Below, piece after piece: positions 34,377 through 44,908 of a stretch of DNA of 64,000 nt. The translations under genes and the position numbers were made by a program. Every line of letters begins with the position of its first letter. Position 1 is the stretch's first letter. The DNA comes from Gigaspora margarita (Eukaryota; Glomeromycota; Glomeromycetes; Diversisporales; Gigasporaceae): the NCBI GenBank assembly GCA_009809945.1, contig WTPW01000418.1:325697-389696 (forward strand), written 5' to 3'. The notes under the pieces were generated by a model. The model was not told the origin of the DNA. It worked only from the letters and a program-made list of their open reading frames with translations, and did not search any database.

Positions 34377-35160
34377 AAACCACTTGCAGTCAGAGATTAT
34401 CCTTAAACCGCTACTACTATCTACTTTTGCTCTTGCAGAGTTCACCAAGCCCCAGTACCTATATACTTATTCCTCTTCTGGCTTTTCTGACCTGTTTTCT
34501 GCCTTCTCCCAATCCGTAGACACAGAAGGGTTAGTTAGCCTGGCTTTAAGCACTAAATGGACTCCCTCCCCTTGGCATATGTTGCTAAAATTCATGTCCT
34601 TTTCCTCCAGTGTGTCTCTGGTGGCCCAGTTGGTAGAGTCCTCCAACTCTCTTGTTATAGGCATACTGGCTAGCCCAGTGTTGTCATGGGATAGCTTTGA
34701 ACAATGATTTGGACAATTTTGAAAAATTTTGTACTATTAAATAAAATAAAATTACTTAAAATTTTATTATGATAACCTATTTTAATTTTAATTGGAATAT
34801 GTTCAGCATCTAAAAAAAATATATAGTTATATATTTTTTAGAAAGATTTATTAATTATTAAAGCCTAGACAAGCTTTGAACAATCTTGGACATTTGGACA
34901 ATTTTGGATGTGAACAAGCCAAAAAAGGCTATGGACAGCCAAAACGTACAATACTAGGCTAGCCTATACACACTATCCAATTTCTTTTCTGTATTATCAT
35001 CGAAAGCCTAACTACTCTTTGCTCGGGACTTGCCAAGGGTTTCTGATCTTCAAGTTCTTTTGGTATTATGCAATTCCAATAACCTGCATAACAGATTTAG
35101 AATTTTTCACATCAATGGAATACATTGAGGAGTAGTGCAACCCAAGTTACAGGCCTTATT
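34377..35160. other. Unidentified G+C-richer segment, right part
   Basis: Continuation of 24655-24914 on the other side of the nested hAT, itself interrupted by the hAT MITE at 34676-34956. Open stretches exist on both strands (plus 34384-34707, minus 34467-34664), which is unusual here and reflects composition. No domain is recognised, so function and type of relic are left open. The piece 'tggcccagttgg' (34622-34633) matches a Pol III A-box consensus, but no B box follows at the right distance. Confidence 0.4.
34676..34956. mobile_element. hAT MITE, CAGTGTTGT end, TSD GGCTAGCC
   Basis: The left end CAGTGTTGTCATGGGATAGC and the inverted right end TAGTATTGTACGTTTTGGCT are flanked by GGCTAGCC on both sides (34668-34675, 34957-34964). 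Subterminal 'tttgaacaat' and 'ttggacaattttg' words appear near both ends. 281 bp, no coding capacity. Confidence 0.9.
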
Positions 35161-35212
35161 ATAACCCAACTTATTGATAAAGATCAGTTACTATAACACA
35201 GATATAATTTTC

Positions 35213-35310
35213 AAAATTGTCTTCAGTGGGATTCGAACCCTGTACCTAAGTTACAGATTCCTTGGGGTGACAATTTTCCAACTTCACGATGTCATCACAC
35301 CCCTAGTAGC
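35213..35310 (-). other. tRNA-like Pol III box pair, possible SINE head
   Basis: On the minus strand a perfect B box GGTTCGAATCC lies at 35239-35229, and an A-box-like TCGTGAAGTTGG (10 of 12 to consensus) lies about 40 bases upstream at 35289-35278. The sequence between does not clearly fold as a tRNA cloverleaf, so a tRNA-derived SINE or relic is likelier than a working tRNA gene. Tail and target duplication were not found. Confidence 0.5.
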
Positions 35311-35722
35311 AATTTTTCTTTTAAATATATAATATAACTTTTGATAGTAAATTGATTTTTAAATAGGGAATATAAATTTGTCACACCCTGTGTTCGACCA
35401 ATCAAATTGCTTGATTTTGTAGACAAATAAACTTTTTTAAAAAATTAAAGTTTTTACTTAATAAAGTGTAAAATATATATAAAATAGCACATTATATAAT
35501 GTAAAATTTTATTCTGAACAACTTTGCTAAATACAAAAATAGATTGTCTTAGTAAAAAAAGATGTTTATAAAAAAAACAAAAACTTCAAAAGTTAGCATA
35601 TATAAACTTTTTTTTACTAAAACAATCTATCTTTTTAATTTAGAAAAGTTGTTTAGTATAAAATCTTGTATATAATACTTAAAACATAAATATAGATTAA
35701 ATTAATAAAAAAAAGTTCTATA

Positions 35723-35960
35723 TGGGGTCTTTGCCTTGAACATGATCTTACGGGACTATGTAGATCTTATGAATAAAAATTAAAATTTCTAGCCACCCGG
35801 AAATCTAATCCAAATAAAATTTTTTTATTTTGTAGAGCTTAGTAAGTTTTACAAAATAAAAAAAAGTTTATTTGAATTGGATTACTGGATGGCTAGAACT
35901 TTAATTTTATTCATAAGATCTACATAGTCCCATAAGATTATTTTCAAGGCAAAGACCCCA
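35723..35960. mobile_element. MITE, TGGGGTCTTTGCCTTG ends (copy 2)
   Basis: The ends TGGGGTCTTTGCCTTGAA and TTCAAGGCAAAGACCCCA are perfect and have TA on both sides. The same internal order as 397-636, but the ends are better preserved, suggesting a younger copy. Confidence 0.93.
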
Positions 35961-36029
35961 TATGTATAATGTTAAAAATTTTTGGTTTTCTTACAAAATG
36001 TCTTTTTACTATGATAATCTATCTTTCTA

Positions 36030-36489
36030 CAGTACCGGACAGTGAAAACTATCCATTTTTTTTGGCATTGTTTAAAGTCTAATAACTTCACAACAAGTAA
36101 TTATTTTAAAAATCTCTCTTGCAAATTTTTTATTTGTAACCTAAACTACAAATCTGTAAGACAGATTTTTGATATCTTGCTTCTTAAAGAAGTTATAAAG
36201 GTTTAAAGTTCAGCAACTTTTATAGTAGAGTAGAAATTTGGCGCAGGACAATTGACCAATCAGATTAATGCTTGATCATGTGCTCATGATTTGATTGGTT
36301 AATATTTATTATTAAAATTTACTAAATACAGTATAAAATCCAAAATTTGGTGCTTATATATAAAAAAATTATTTTTATATTTTTAACCAATCATAATTTT
36401 GTTACACAAAATTAGCTAATCAGAATCATTATAAAATTCTCAAATTTGGCGCCTTTAAAAAAATGGATAGTTTTTGCTGTCCAGGACTG
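36030..36489. mobile_element. Tc1/mariner- or pogo-like MITE, CAGTACCGGACAG ends
   Basis: The left end CAGTACCGGACAGTGAAAAC and the inverted right end CAGTCCTGGACAGCAAAAAC both continue with TATCCATTTTTTT. TA lies on both sides (36028-36029, 36490-36491). CAGT ends and TA target are pogo-like. No coding capacity. Confidence 0.9.
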
Positions 36490-36747
36490 TAACTTAAAAA
36501 AAGTTGTTCAAAATAAAATTTTACACTATATGTCTTGTTATCACTTATTTATTTTTATATTTTACTAGTAAAATTTTTAGTTTTTTAAAAAAATTTTTTG
36601 TTTACAAAATCGAATGATATGATTGGTCGAATCATGAGTGCATCATGTTGTGAGTGTGACAAATTTCTATTCCCTTTTAAATATACTAAAATAAAACATA
36701 AATCTAGAATTATATATTGGATAAATTTAATTTAAAGTTATTAATAA

Positions 36748-36903
36748 AGGGCATGCTATTTATCACATGATATTAGTAGCCATTTCTATCCATGTATAGT
36801 GTGATCACTTTATCTAATTTTGATGTTAATATAATATATAGATGTGATCACTATTACTAACCATGTATTCATAGTAAAAATCATGTGATAAATAGTATGC
36901 CCC
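36748..36903. mobile_element. Harbinger-like MITE, TAA target, 156 bp
   Basis: The left end AGGGCATGCTATTTATCACA and the inverted right end GGGGCATACTATTTATCACA are flanked by TAA on both sides (36745-36747, 36904-36906). The 3-bp TWA target suggests PIF/Harbinger. Confidence 0.88.
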
Positions 36904-37078
36904 TAACAATTTTTCAAAATTTAACTTTTAATAATGTACTAAATTTAGTATGTTGTACTAAATTTAGTACAGCAAACAGATACCTATTAATAATTGATGT
37001 AATAAATCAAATTTGGGTATAATGAACTCGAATTTTGTTGTGATAAATTTAAATATTTAAAACTGGTTTCAACCTCTT

Positions 37079-37215
37079 TTTCTTGCAGCTTCTTGTTCAG
37101 GTAAATAAATTTTTTTATTTGTTTTCATTTTATGTAGAAGAATTCAAATTATTAATTTGGCATGCTATGTAGAAGACTTCAAATTATTGGTAATTTTGTT
37201 AAGCATGATACACCA
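37079..37215 (-). pseudogene. Right-hand piece of Helitron fragment A1
   Basis: It matches copy B at 56268-56334 and 56748-56800 ('cttgcagctt', 'ttcaggtaaataaatt', 'cttcaaattattaat'). It is the continuation of 21972-23850 beyond the 13.2-kb insertion. Too short and changed for a protein call. Confidence 0.65.
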
Positions 37216-38452
37216 TCCTGATACACTTTCAGTTAAATACAATAATGAAAATTTTTACATATTAATAAACAATCAAAAATATATATATAATACCTGAGTG
37301 TATATTTAATACATTTCAAATAAAATTTTTATAACTTATTGATTTAATATTTTTTGAAAAAAAATTCATATTTGTTCAATTCAATTTTTTAAAAAAAAAT
37401 TAATAAAAAACCAAAAATTTTTAGTTTTTAAAAGTTAACAAATTAAAATTAAATGTTGCTTTGTGCCACTAAGCAAGTAACTTGGTGTAGCAATTACAAA
37501 AAATTTTGCAAAATATTATCTAAAGTTATTATGTAAAAAAAAAGAGGTACAGTATTAAATAAAGTACAATTTTCTTGTGTAATATTACAATTTTGATAAT
37601 AGATAATATTTAAAATTTTATAACTTTTTGATCCACTAGTCAAATTTAAATGATTTAACTATCAATATGGTCCATTCAATGAGAGAATTCTAATGAATAT
37701 AAATGATCCAAATACAATTATGGGATCAAGAAATTGGCAAAGCTTTATATAATATAAATCTTTGCTAATCTTTAATCATGTGATTGTATCTGGATCATTT
37801 TATATTCATTTGAATCCTCTCATTGAGAGGATCATTTTGATGTTAAATAATTTAAATTGAACCAGTAGATCAAAAATTATAGATTTTAAAATTTTATAAA
37901 AGAATTTAATAAAAAATTCAATAATTAAGATCCAAAAAGGTTTAACCAAAATATATATTATTTAATTATTTAAAACTATTGTATATTTAATTCCAAAAGC
38001 TTATATTGGCAAATTTTATATATAGATATATATCGATTACTAACTGGTAAGATATATATCGATGATCAATACCCCTGCCGATTATTATCGATAGTGATAG
38101 TAATCGATATATATCCGGTTAATCGATATATATCTACTAGATATATATCGATTAACAGATATATATCGATAATCAATATATCGATAATCAACACCCCTGC
38201 CAATTATTATCAATAGTGATAGTAATCGATATAATATATATCTAATATGATATCAATTAATAAATTATTATATTCACATAATCATGCTCGCAAGGTTTCG
38301 CAATTTATTATAAATTTATTTTTTTTATTTATTATTATTATATATTATATTTTAAATTAAATAATCAATATTTGCAAGTTTTCGCAATTTAATATAAAAA
38401 TTATTTATTTATTATTATTATATATTATATTATATTACATATTTTTATTATA
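37216..38452. other. A+T-rich DNA with a palindrome and ATCGAT-rich repeats
   Basis: 37610-37905 is an imperfect palindrome: 'ttttgatccactagtcaaat', 'caatgagag' and 'atgatccaaatacaat' on the left have inverted partners on the right. 38040-38260 is rich in 'atatatcgat' and contains a direct repeat of 'ataatcaacacccctgcc' and 'gatagtgatagtaatcgat' (about 38068 and 38181). No gene. The segment has no partner in copy B. Confidence 0.6.
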
Positions 38453-39549
38453 CAGTCGTCCTCCCATATAATCACCTCCTATATAGTCATAAACTCTATA
38501 TAATCACACCAAAAACATGATACTGTTTTTTTTATATTAAAAGCACCTCCATACAGTCACAATAATATTATAATCACTATCACATTTTTTTAGAAATAGT
38601 TGGCCGATTTTAATAATAAAATTACTTCTTTACAATCACATTTATATATGATCGCAGATAGTTTCTACATATAAAAGTTACGATTTTAATAATTAAATCA
38701 ACTTTTATGCAATAAGTAAAGTTGTTTGGAAGAACAAAATACACCTACTATTAAATTTTTATGCAAATCAGATGACTTTTTATTAGTATTGTTTCTCATT
38801 TTACGTATTGCAAATATAGCCAAAAAATTTGTAATTTTTTCTTATAGGAACGTAAACGAAAAAATATATTAATGAAATATTAACCGATTTACATGAAAAT
38901 TTTATGATAGGTGTATTTTGTTCTTCTGAACAATTCTTCATATTGCATTAAAATCAATTCTCTTAGTATTATTTTGACTTTTATATATAGCAACGATCAA
39001 TGATCGTATATAAAAATTTTTTAAAAAAATTTTTATATACGATCGTTGATCATTGCTATATATAAAAGTCAAAATAATACTAAGTGAATCGATTTTTATA
39101 CAATAAGAAGAATTGTTCAGAAGAACAAAATACACCTATCATAAAATTTTCATGTAAATCGGTTAATATTTCATTAATATATTTTTTCGTTTACGTTCCT
39201 ATAAGAAAAAATTACAAATTTTTTAGCTATATTCGTAGATATGTAAAATGAGAAACAATACTAATAAAAAGTCATCTGATTTGCATAAAAATTTAATAGT
39301 AGGTGTATTTTGTTATTCCAAACAATTTTACTTATTGCATAAAAGTTGATTTAATTATTAAAATCGTAACTTTTATATGTAGATACTATCTACGACCATA
39401 TATAAAATTTTTAAAATACCTCTACTAAATCACTTTTTTTATATTAATTATAATTTGTGCTTATATAGAGGTACTTTTATAAAGTCATACCTTTTTATAA
39501 TCACATATTTGGGTGTGCCCAACTGTGTGATTATAGGGGAGGATGACTG
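38453..39549. mobile_element. Foldback element, 1.1 kb, CAGTCRTCCTCCC ends
   Basis: The ends CAGTCGTCCTCCCATATAAT and, inverted, CAGTCATCCTCCCCTATAAT have TA on both sides (38451-38452, 39550-39551). Subterminal 'ataatcac' words repeat. Nearly the whole element is one inverted repeat: from about 38600 to the centre near 39022 each block (taagtaaagttgtttggaag, aaatttgtaattttttctta, taggtgtattttgttcttct) returns inverted. The centre is ttttttaaaaaaa. No transposase. Family members lie at 1221-2357 and 57904-58086. Confidence 0.93.
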
Positions 39550-39551
39550 TA

Positions 39552-40773
39552 TATTATTATAAAAAAAAATAAAAAACCAAAAAAAAAACCCTCCGAAAAA
39601 AAATAACAAAAAAACAAAAATGAAAAAATAGTAATAATTTTTAACTACTTTCATACTTCAACACATCTACTATTATATTCGCTCATATTCACTACTTCTT
39701 GCAAAGTGTCAGAAAAGTTAGAGTTGTTCTTGTAAGTACCAGAAAAGTCAGATCGTTTTCTTGCAAAGTTTCGAAGAAAGTCAGAAATAAATACAATAAA
39801 ATTAAAAAAATAAGTAAAAAAAAAGAAAAACAAACAAAAAACAAAAACGTAAGCAAACTAAATAAAAAAAAACAAAGCCCCAAATCTCTATTTTCCTAAA
39901 GTAAGAGTTCGTTTCTTATAATTTAGAAATTGTTGAAGGTTTTCGCAATGTAATGGAATAATAAAAAAATAAAAATTAAAAAAAATAAGTAAAAAGAAAA
40001 CAACGGAATATAACAAACTAAATAAAAAAAATAAACCCCAAATCTCTATTATATTTGCTTCTATTCACTCTTATTCACTTCTATTTGCTTATATTCGCTT
40101 ATTTTCACTACTTTTTTAAAAAAATGCAAGAGAACGAGCAAGACCACCCTATATGAATGCAAGAGAAACGAGCAAGACCACCTTATACGAACACAAGAGA
40201 AAAAAAAACAAATGGACCACCTACAAGAACACTAAAAATCTATGCAATACTATCTACAAGAATACCAAGAGGCACGTAAAGCTATTCCACAAGAACACCA
40301 ATGACACAAGCTAGCAACAATTCTAACAACGACACCAACGACGGCATCAACTACAATACCAGCGATGACACCAACTAGGACAACACCAATGTGTTGCCTT
40401 GTGCAAAGTGTCAGAAAGTCACTATATTTTATGCCAAAAAGTGTTTTTTTGTAGAAATAAAATAAAAAAATTAAAAAATAATAATAAATAAAAGAAAAAA
40501 AATGATACTAAACAAAACGAAACGTAACAAAATAAAACAAACTGAAAATGAAAAAACAATGTAAAAGTGATAGAAGATCTAAATTATAAACAAAAAAATA
40601 TAATCTGATCTTGTACTATGATCATTGAAACATTTCGAAACAAATCGAAACATTTGAAAATATTAATTAAACACGTCCTTGGTATAATCCAGGTTACAGA
40701 TCTACTGATCCAGCCCAGTCCTAAAATATTTCGAATATATTCGAAATATTAAAAAAAAAAAAAAGAGAAAAAA
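39552..40773. other. A-rich low-complexity block
   Basis: Runs of A with 'cttgcaaagtgtcagaaa' (39698, 40394) and 'ttgcaaagtttcgaag', then 'gaacgagcaagaccaccct' and 'gaaacgagcaagaccacctt' in tandem (about 40132, 40166). After these come 'aacgacaccaacgacggca' words that mirror the block at 12830-13880. At 40725-40750 is a 'tatttcgaatatattcgaaatat' type palindrome. Short K/N-rich frames on both strands (39651-39899) are composition artefacts. Confidence 0.5.
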
Positions 40774-40942
40774 NNNNNNNNNNNNNNNNNNNNNNNNNNN
40801 NNNNNNNNNNNNNNNNNNNNNNNNNNNNNNNNNNNNNNNNNNNNNNNNNNNNNNNNNNNNNNNNNNNNNNNNNNNNNNNNNNNNNNNNNNNNNNNNNNNN
40901 NNNNNNNNNNNNNNNNNNNNNNNNNNNNNNNNNNNNNNNNNN
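40774..40942. other. Assembly gap (169 unknown bases)
   Basis: A run of N. The left flank ends in an A-rich stretch and the right flank begins with ttttttac. The true length may differ. Confidence 0.99.
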
Positions 40943-41249
40943 TTTTTTACCCAGTGATGGTCAAAACATTATGTACTCGTTAAAGATCTGTTAATCATTA
41001 TATCGTTTCAAATAATTCTGATTATAATCGATTTATAGATATATAACAATTTAATATAGAAAATGATATATATCGATTTAGATATATATCGATTTTTATT
41101 CAATTAATCGATATATAACAATATTTTATAATCGATATAAAACGATTAAGTGTTATATATCAATTAATATCTATATATAAAATTTGCAGATGTAGTCTTA
41201 ATTAACAATTATTAAATAAAATATTAATTATAAAATTTTTAATAAATTA
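40943..41249. other. ATCGAT-rich DNA right of the gap
   Basis: Repeated 'atatatcgattta' and 'aatcgatataaaacgatt' words (41025-41165) similar to 38040-38260. The two may belong to one element that surrounds the foldback element and the gap. No gene. Confidence 0.45.
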
Positions 41250-42905
41250 TATTAATATGCAATATATCAGAAATGATGGAATTGCCTATACTATTTATAT
41301 AGTTTACTTCTATTATTAGTCATCATATATATAGTTTACTTTATTTATTGCTGACATTAAAGATTAGACTTCTGATTAATTAATTTCTGCAAGGGTTGAC
41401 AAAATCAGTATTATCATCATTACAAAGGTAGTAGCCAGACACCACCTAAATCTAGTACACTATAGATAGGCATTTCACTCTGTTTTTCTTTGCTCCAGCC
41501 AATTAATAACTAGTAATAAAATAGCATTGTTTTATAGAGCTTGAGTTTTAAGTATTGGTCCATCTGTAAAGTTAGTACTGTAGCTTATCTAATTCATCAA
41601 AATATATAATATATAATATATAATATAATAAAAATCCAATTTATTAATATCAGCAATATATTTTTATAAATTTATATTAATATGCAGCGAACAAACATAT
41701 ATAATTCATAAAGTCATAATGAATGATATAAATAGTTAATTCATAACATTATAAAGTAACCTCTATTTTTCTGCTAAGCTTTGTAACATATACTTTCCCA
41801 AATTTTTGTAACTTATTATAAGAAAAGTACTATTGAAATAAAGATCAGAAAAGCACAGACTCTTAATATATCCACAAATATTAAACCTGTAGCATATTTT
41901 TTATTACCAATTTCTAATACTGTTTGTGATAATATTAAGCTTTGCAATTTATAATTGTATCACAAAACTTTTATAGAAGATTATAATCATTGTTGGAAAG
42001 CTAGCAGATAAGTAGTAAAGACAAATATTTTGATTTTTTAAAGAATTAAAATTAAATAATTTATATAATTTTTAAACATACTATAAGGGCACTAACATTT
42101 ATTACCTAATATTCATTTACTATAGGGCTTCCCCTACCCCAGGTAAGATTTTATTTTAGCCAATCAAATTTAACTAACTAACTAAGGTAAGATTTTTCTT
42201 GACCCCTCACCCTCTAAAAGATTACCTAATAAATGTCAGCACTTTAATGGTATAATTATTTGTCTGTTCATCATTTTGGTCTGCATTTTCTTTTTACTAA
42301 TAGAGTTTTGTGTTTGCATTGAACTTGTCTTTTTGTTAATTTTACTATGTATTTTGATAACTGTTCTTCAGGTGTTTTCAAAACTACTCTTCTAGTATCA
42401 TTTCTTGTAGTCTTTTGTACAAGCATATAAATTCTTGTGCTTTTGTTTATCATAAATTTCAATGTTAAAAAAAAAATTCAACAAGTCAAACTATTAATCA
42501 GTTTATAATCTGTTTTACATTTAATATTTCTAATCAATGATTGAATTGCTGATTTTAAGAGGATTGCTAAGAATTTATTACAATTACAGAGGCAGAAGCC
42601 AGACCCCAAAAAAATTCTATAAGTAATTAAGGATTACTCTAAAAAAATATTGTAAAATGCATAAAAATTGGTTTTAACAATTGTATAAAGTAAATATTAA
42701 TTACTATTTCCATTATTAATTAGTTTTAGCAGCAAAAATTCATTATATTTCAGTAGTTTAGAATTATCTTTCTATGTCTTTATGATGTTTATTAAGCATT
42801 TTCTTTAGAAATTTATTTCAAAATTTGTCTTTAAATTAATGAATACTTTTCTTTAATTGTGTGAGTTAAATGTAGTCATTAAAATGTATATTTGTATTAC
42901 ATATC
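41250..42905 (-). pseudogene. Helitron-like block B1 (highly degraded)
   Basis: Colinear with 56800-59150: shared 'agacttctgattaattaatt', 'tctagtacactatagatagg', 'tttataaatttatattaata' and 'aagaaaagtact'. A minus-strand stretch at 42462-42271 reads TRNDTRRVVLKTPEEQ, resembling RNDAQKKILVSMTPKEQ from the 5' part of Helitron fragment A2, that is, the Arg-rich region before DUF6570. The A-type block also shares 'gatcagaaa' and 'gcacagactctt'-like words. It is therefore probably an older related Helitron fragment. No Rep or helicase domain. Confidence 0.55.
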
Positions 42906-43178
42906 TCAGCAATCAACTCTTTCCAATGATCCCTCATACCAAATTTTTCTATAAAAACTTTGAAGTTAATATTTTTGTACATAACAAAGACTTTATCTAG
43001 AAGCAACTTGGATAAAGGGTTTCAGATTAGATGTGAAAAAACTGAAATAGAGCTGAAAAAGACTTCTCCTTTTGGGTTTGGCTTTTCAGGTAGAAGACTT
43101 TGTTATTATAGAAGACGTAGTAGGGCAATAACAGAAGATACAGAAGCTTAGACAGAAGTAGACTTTTGGGCAGATATA
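42906..43178. other. Unassigned, no gene called
   Basis: A plus-strand 63-codon frame (42960-43151) is present but has no recognised domain. The sequence is slightly less A+T-rich than the average. Confidence 0.35.
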
Positions 43179-43421
43179 TGGGCTTGGTGCTACAGAAAAG
43201 AGGAAAAATGACAAAATTTTAAAAATTAATTTTTTTATATAAATTAATTTAGGATCATTTTTTATTTAAGACACAAAAGTAGTTGTATTAATAAAATTTT
43301 GCAATATAGTTCTTCAAAATCTATAATTTCTTATAGCTTATTATAAAATTTATAACATAAAAATTGATTTTCTGAAGATCTTTTTTTGTTGATTTCCCCC
43401 TTTTCTGTAGCACAAAGCCCA
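43179..43421. mobile_element. MITE, TGGGCTTGGTGCTACAG ends, TA target
   Basis: The left end TGGGCTTGGTGCTACAGAAA and the right end TTTCTGTAGCACAAAGCCCA have TA on both sides. The inner arms continue with 'aagaggaaaaatgaca' and 'tgatttccccctt'. 243 bp. Confidence 0.92.
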
Positions 43422-43423
43422 TA

Positions 43424-44120
43424 TTATTCTTCAAAGCATAAAACTTACTCTCCTTATATTTTTGGTACCTTCGATATTTCTCCTTGGGCTTTTCGTAATT
43501 TCACCAAAAAGTGGAAAATCTAGCTTACTCCCTCCAAAAGATCAACAATGTTTACATCATCCAAATCGGGAATAGCGCCTACCACTTGGATTCAAGTTAT
43601 GACTTAGTTTCAGGTAACTGAGATAAACAATGAATGACACGTGAGGTTTTTTGTGAGGTCACTCTGAAATGAAATTTCCTTCTAGAAGATTCTTTAGGTG
43701 TAGCCCCATAGTTATCTAGATTTTTTTTATTTCTTTTATTTGTACATATAATACTCAGACAAGGCATTCCTTGTATAGTATTATATAATTTTTACAGTCT
43801 GTTTCAGACACATTATTTTAGGCTCAGATTCTTCTGAGCATTTGCTTAGGTTAGACTTTGTCAAAACAGAATTTTCTTTGTTCCTTTCATCTTTTATCTT
43901 TTATTTTTGTTCTATTTTGGTTTGTCGTTAAAGGTTTTCAATGCTTTCCCCTTTTTTTATTTCCTTTTTTTTCCTGTCTTCCAAGTTTTTTTTCTTGATG
44001 GTTTGATTATTCTCACCATAGATGCTAGGTGAAAGGGATTTAAAGGGATTCTGATTTGGCAAGGCTAGCCATAAGTTCTAATTCTCTAAATTAGTGCAAT
44101 GAGGCACATTTGGGCACCTA
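43424..44120. other. T-rich unassigned DNA
   Basis: Pyrimidine-rich in 43700-44000 (ttcctttcatcttttatctt). No gene or strong repeat was seen. Confidence 0.4.
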
Positions 44121-44773
44121 TCCCTTAGATTGTAACACAGGCAAATTTGTTTGCGTATTTTAAAAATTTTAATAAAATTTTAATAAAATTTTAAATATTG
44201 ATTTTAGCTATACCTTTTCTAAGTAAAAAATATACTTTGCGTTTTGTTTTAGTAACTTTGTNATAAAAATTTTATAAAATTATTAGAAAACTTTAGTATA
44301 ATCAAAGTTTAAAGTTCTTGTATTAGCATTTTTACTATTAAATTTTTCTTTAGATTTTTTTAAATTTTATATGTTCCTGTCTATAAAAAAAACTTTTACT
44401 TCTAATACAAGTCTTGATTTTTAAAAATAAATTATTAAAGTTGCAATAATAAAAGTTATCATCCTTTATATAAACTACAATATTGTCTTAAGAACTATAG
44501 CTTTAAAACTAAAACTAAATAAGATTACAGAGAAATTGTGATAAAATTTTTTAAAAAATTTTTTTCTTAAAGATATCTATTTTTAGCTTATATATAACTT
44601 AAAATTCTTTTCTTACAATATAAAAACTAATTATGCAAAAAAGTAATCCTTATTTTTAAATATAATTGTACAAAGTTTCATTTAATTATCTTGATATTTA
44701 AAAAAGTAAATTAGAGCAAAAAAAGTGCAAAAGCGCAGGCAAATTTGCCTGTGTCCTACTACAATCTAAGGGA
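44121..44773. mobile_element. TIR element, TCCCTTAGATTGTA ends, TA target
   Basis: The left end TCCCTTAGATTGTAACACAG and the right end TACTACAATCTAAGGGA are followed inward by 'gcaaatttg' on both arms. TA flanks both sides (44119-44120, 44774-44775). 653 bp, A+T-rich, one unknown base at 44262. No coding frame. Confidence 0.92.
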
Positions 44774-44908
44774 TAAGGCAGCTGGGTAGGGTGAGACTTA
44801 GAACATTAGAAGGGGTATAATAAGAAATTTGATTTTGTAATCAGATTAAGTTTTATTATATTAATTCTAATAAAAGTACTCACGAGTCTGTCAAAGAGGG
44901 AAAAAAAT

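Larger units (their letters stand above)
35365..36675. mobile_element. TIR element of about 1.3 kb, AGGGAATA ends, with two nested MITEs
   Basis: The left end AGGGAATATAAATTTGTCAC and the right end GTGACAAATTTCTATTCCCT have further matching subterminal blocks (gaccaatcaaattgcttgat, aatgatatgattggtcg). The flanks are TTTTAAAT/TTTAAAT, a 7-8-bp duplication that cannot be set exactly. Inner arms also pair ('ttctgaacaactttgctaa', 'aaaaagttgttcaaaataaa'), so most of the element is self-complementary. Nested elements lie at 35723-35960 and 36030-36489. Confidence 0.78.
23851..37078. mobile_element. 13.2-kb nested hAT-like insertion
   Basis: The left end TAGAGATTGGAATCGGTTTT and the inverted right end AAGAGGTTGAAACCAGTTTT are followed by matching subterminal blocks of about 110 bp (attcgagtttatcac, caattattaatgggtat). 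The TSD TTTCTTGC lies at 23843-23850 and 37079-37086. In copy B the site is uninterrupted ('catcatttcttgcagctttt', about 56262-56281). Without the later insertions (24923-34368, 34676-34956, 35365-36675, 36748-36903) the element is only about 2.0 kb. No transposase was seen. Confidence 0.88.
690..42905. repeat. Segmental duplication, copy A (expanded by transposons)
   Basis: Colinear with 49140-59150. Shared blocks in order are 715-1096 with 49160-49240 plus 50118-50420, the kelch gene and its flanks (2900-5655 with 50525-52950), the Helitron fragment (7361-7405, 21972-23850, 37079-37215 with 53671-56800), and a second Helitron-like block (41250-42905 with 56800-59150). Copy A is four times longer because of insertions listed separately. 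Boundaries were placed by eye where similarity fades. Confidence 0.8.

Noticed and set aside
34384-34707. 107-codon plus-strand frame and an opposite 65-codon frame
   Set aside because: Both strands open over the same bases, neither with a known domain. It runs into the hAT MITE at 34676. Kept only as an unidentified segment.
39651-39899. Overlapping frames on both strands (Phe-rich on one, Lys-rich on the other)
   Set aside because: Both come from A/T-rich low complexity. Long phenylalanine or lysine runs are composition artefacts.
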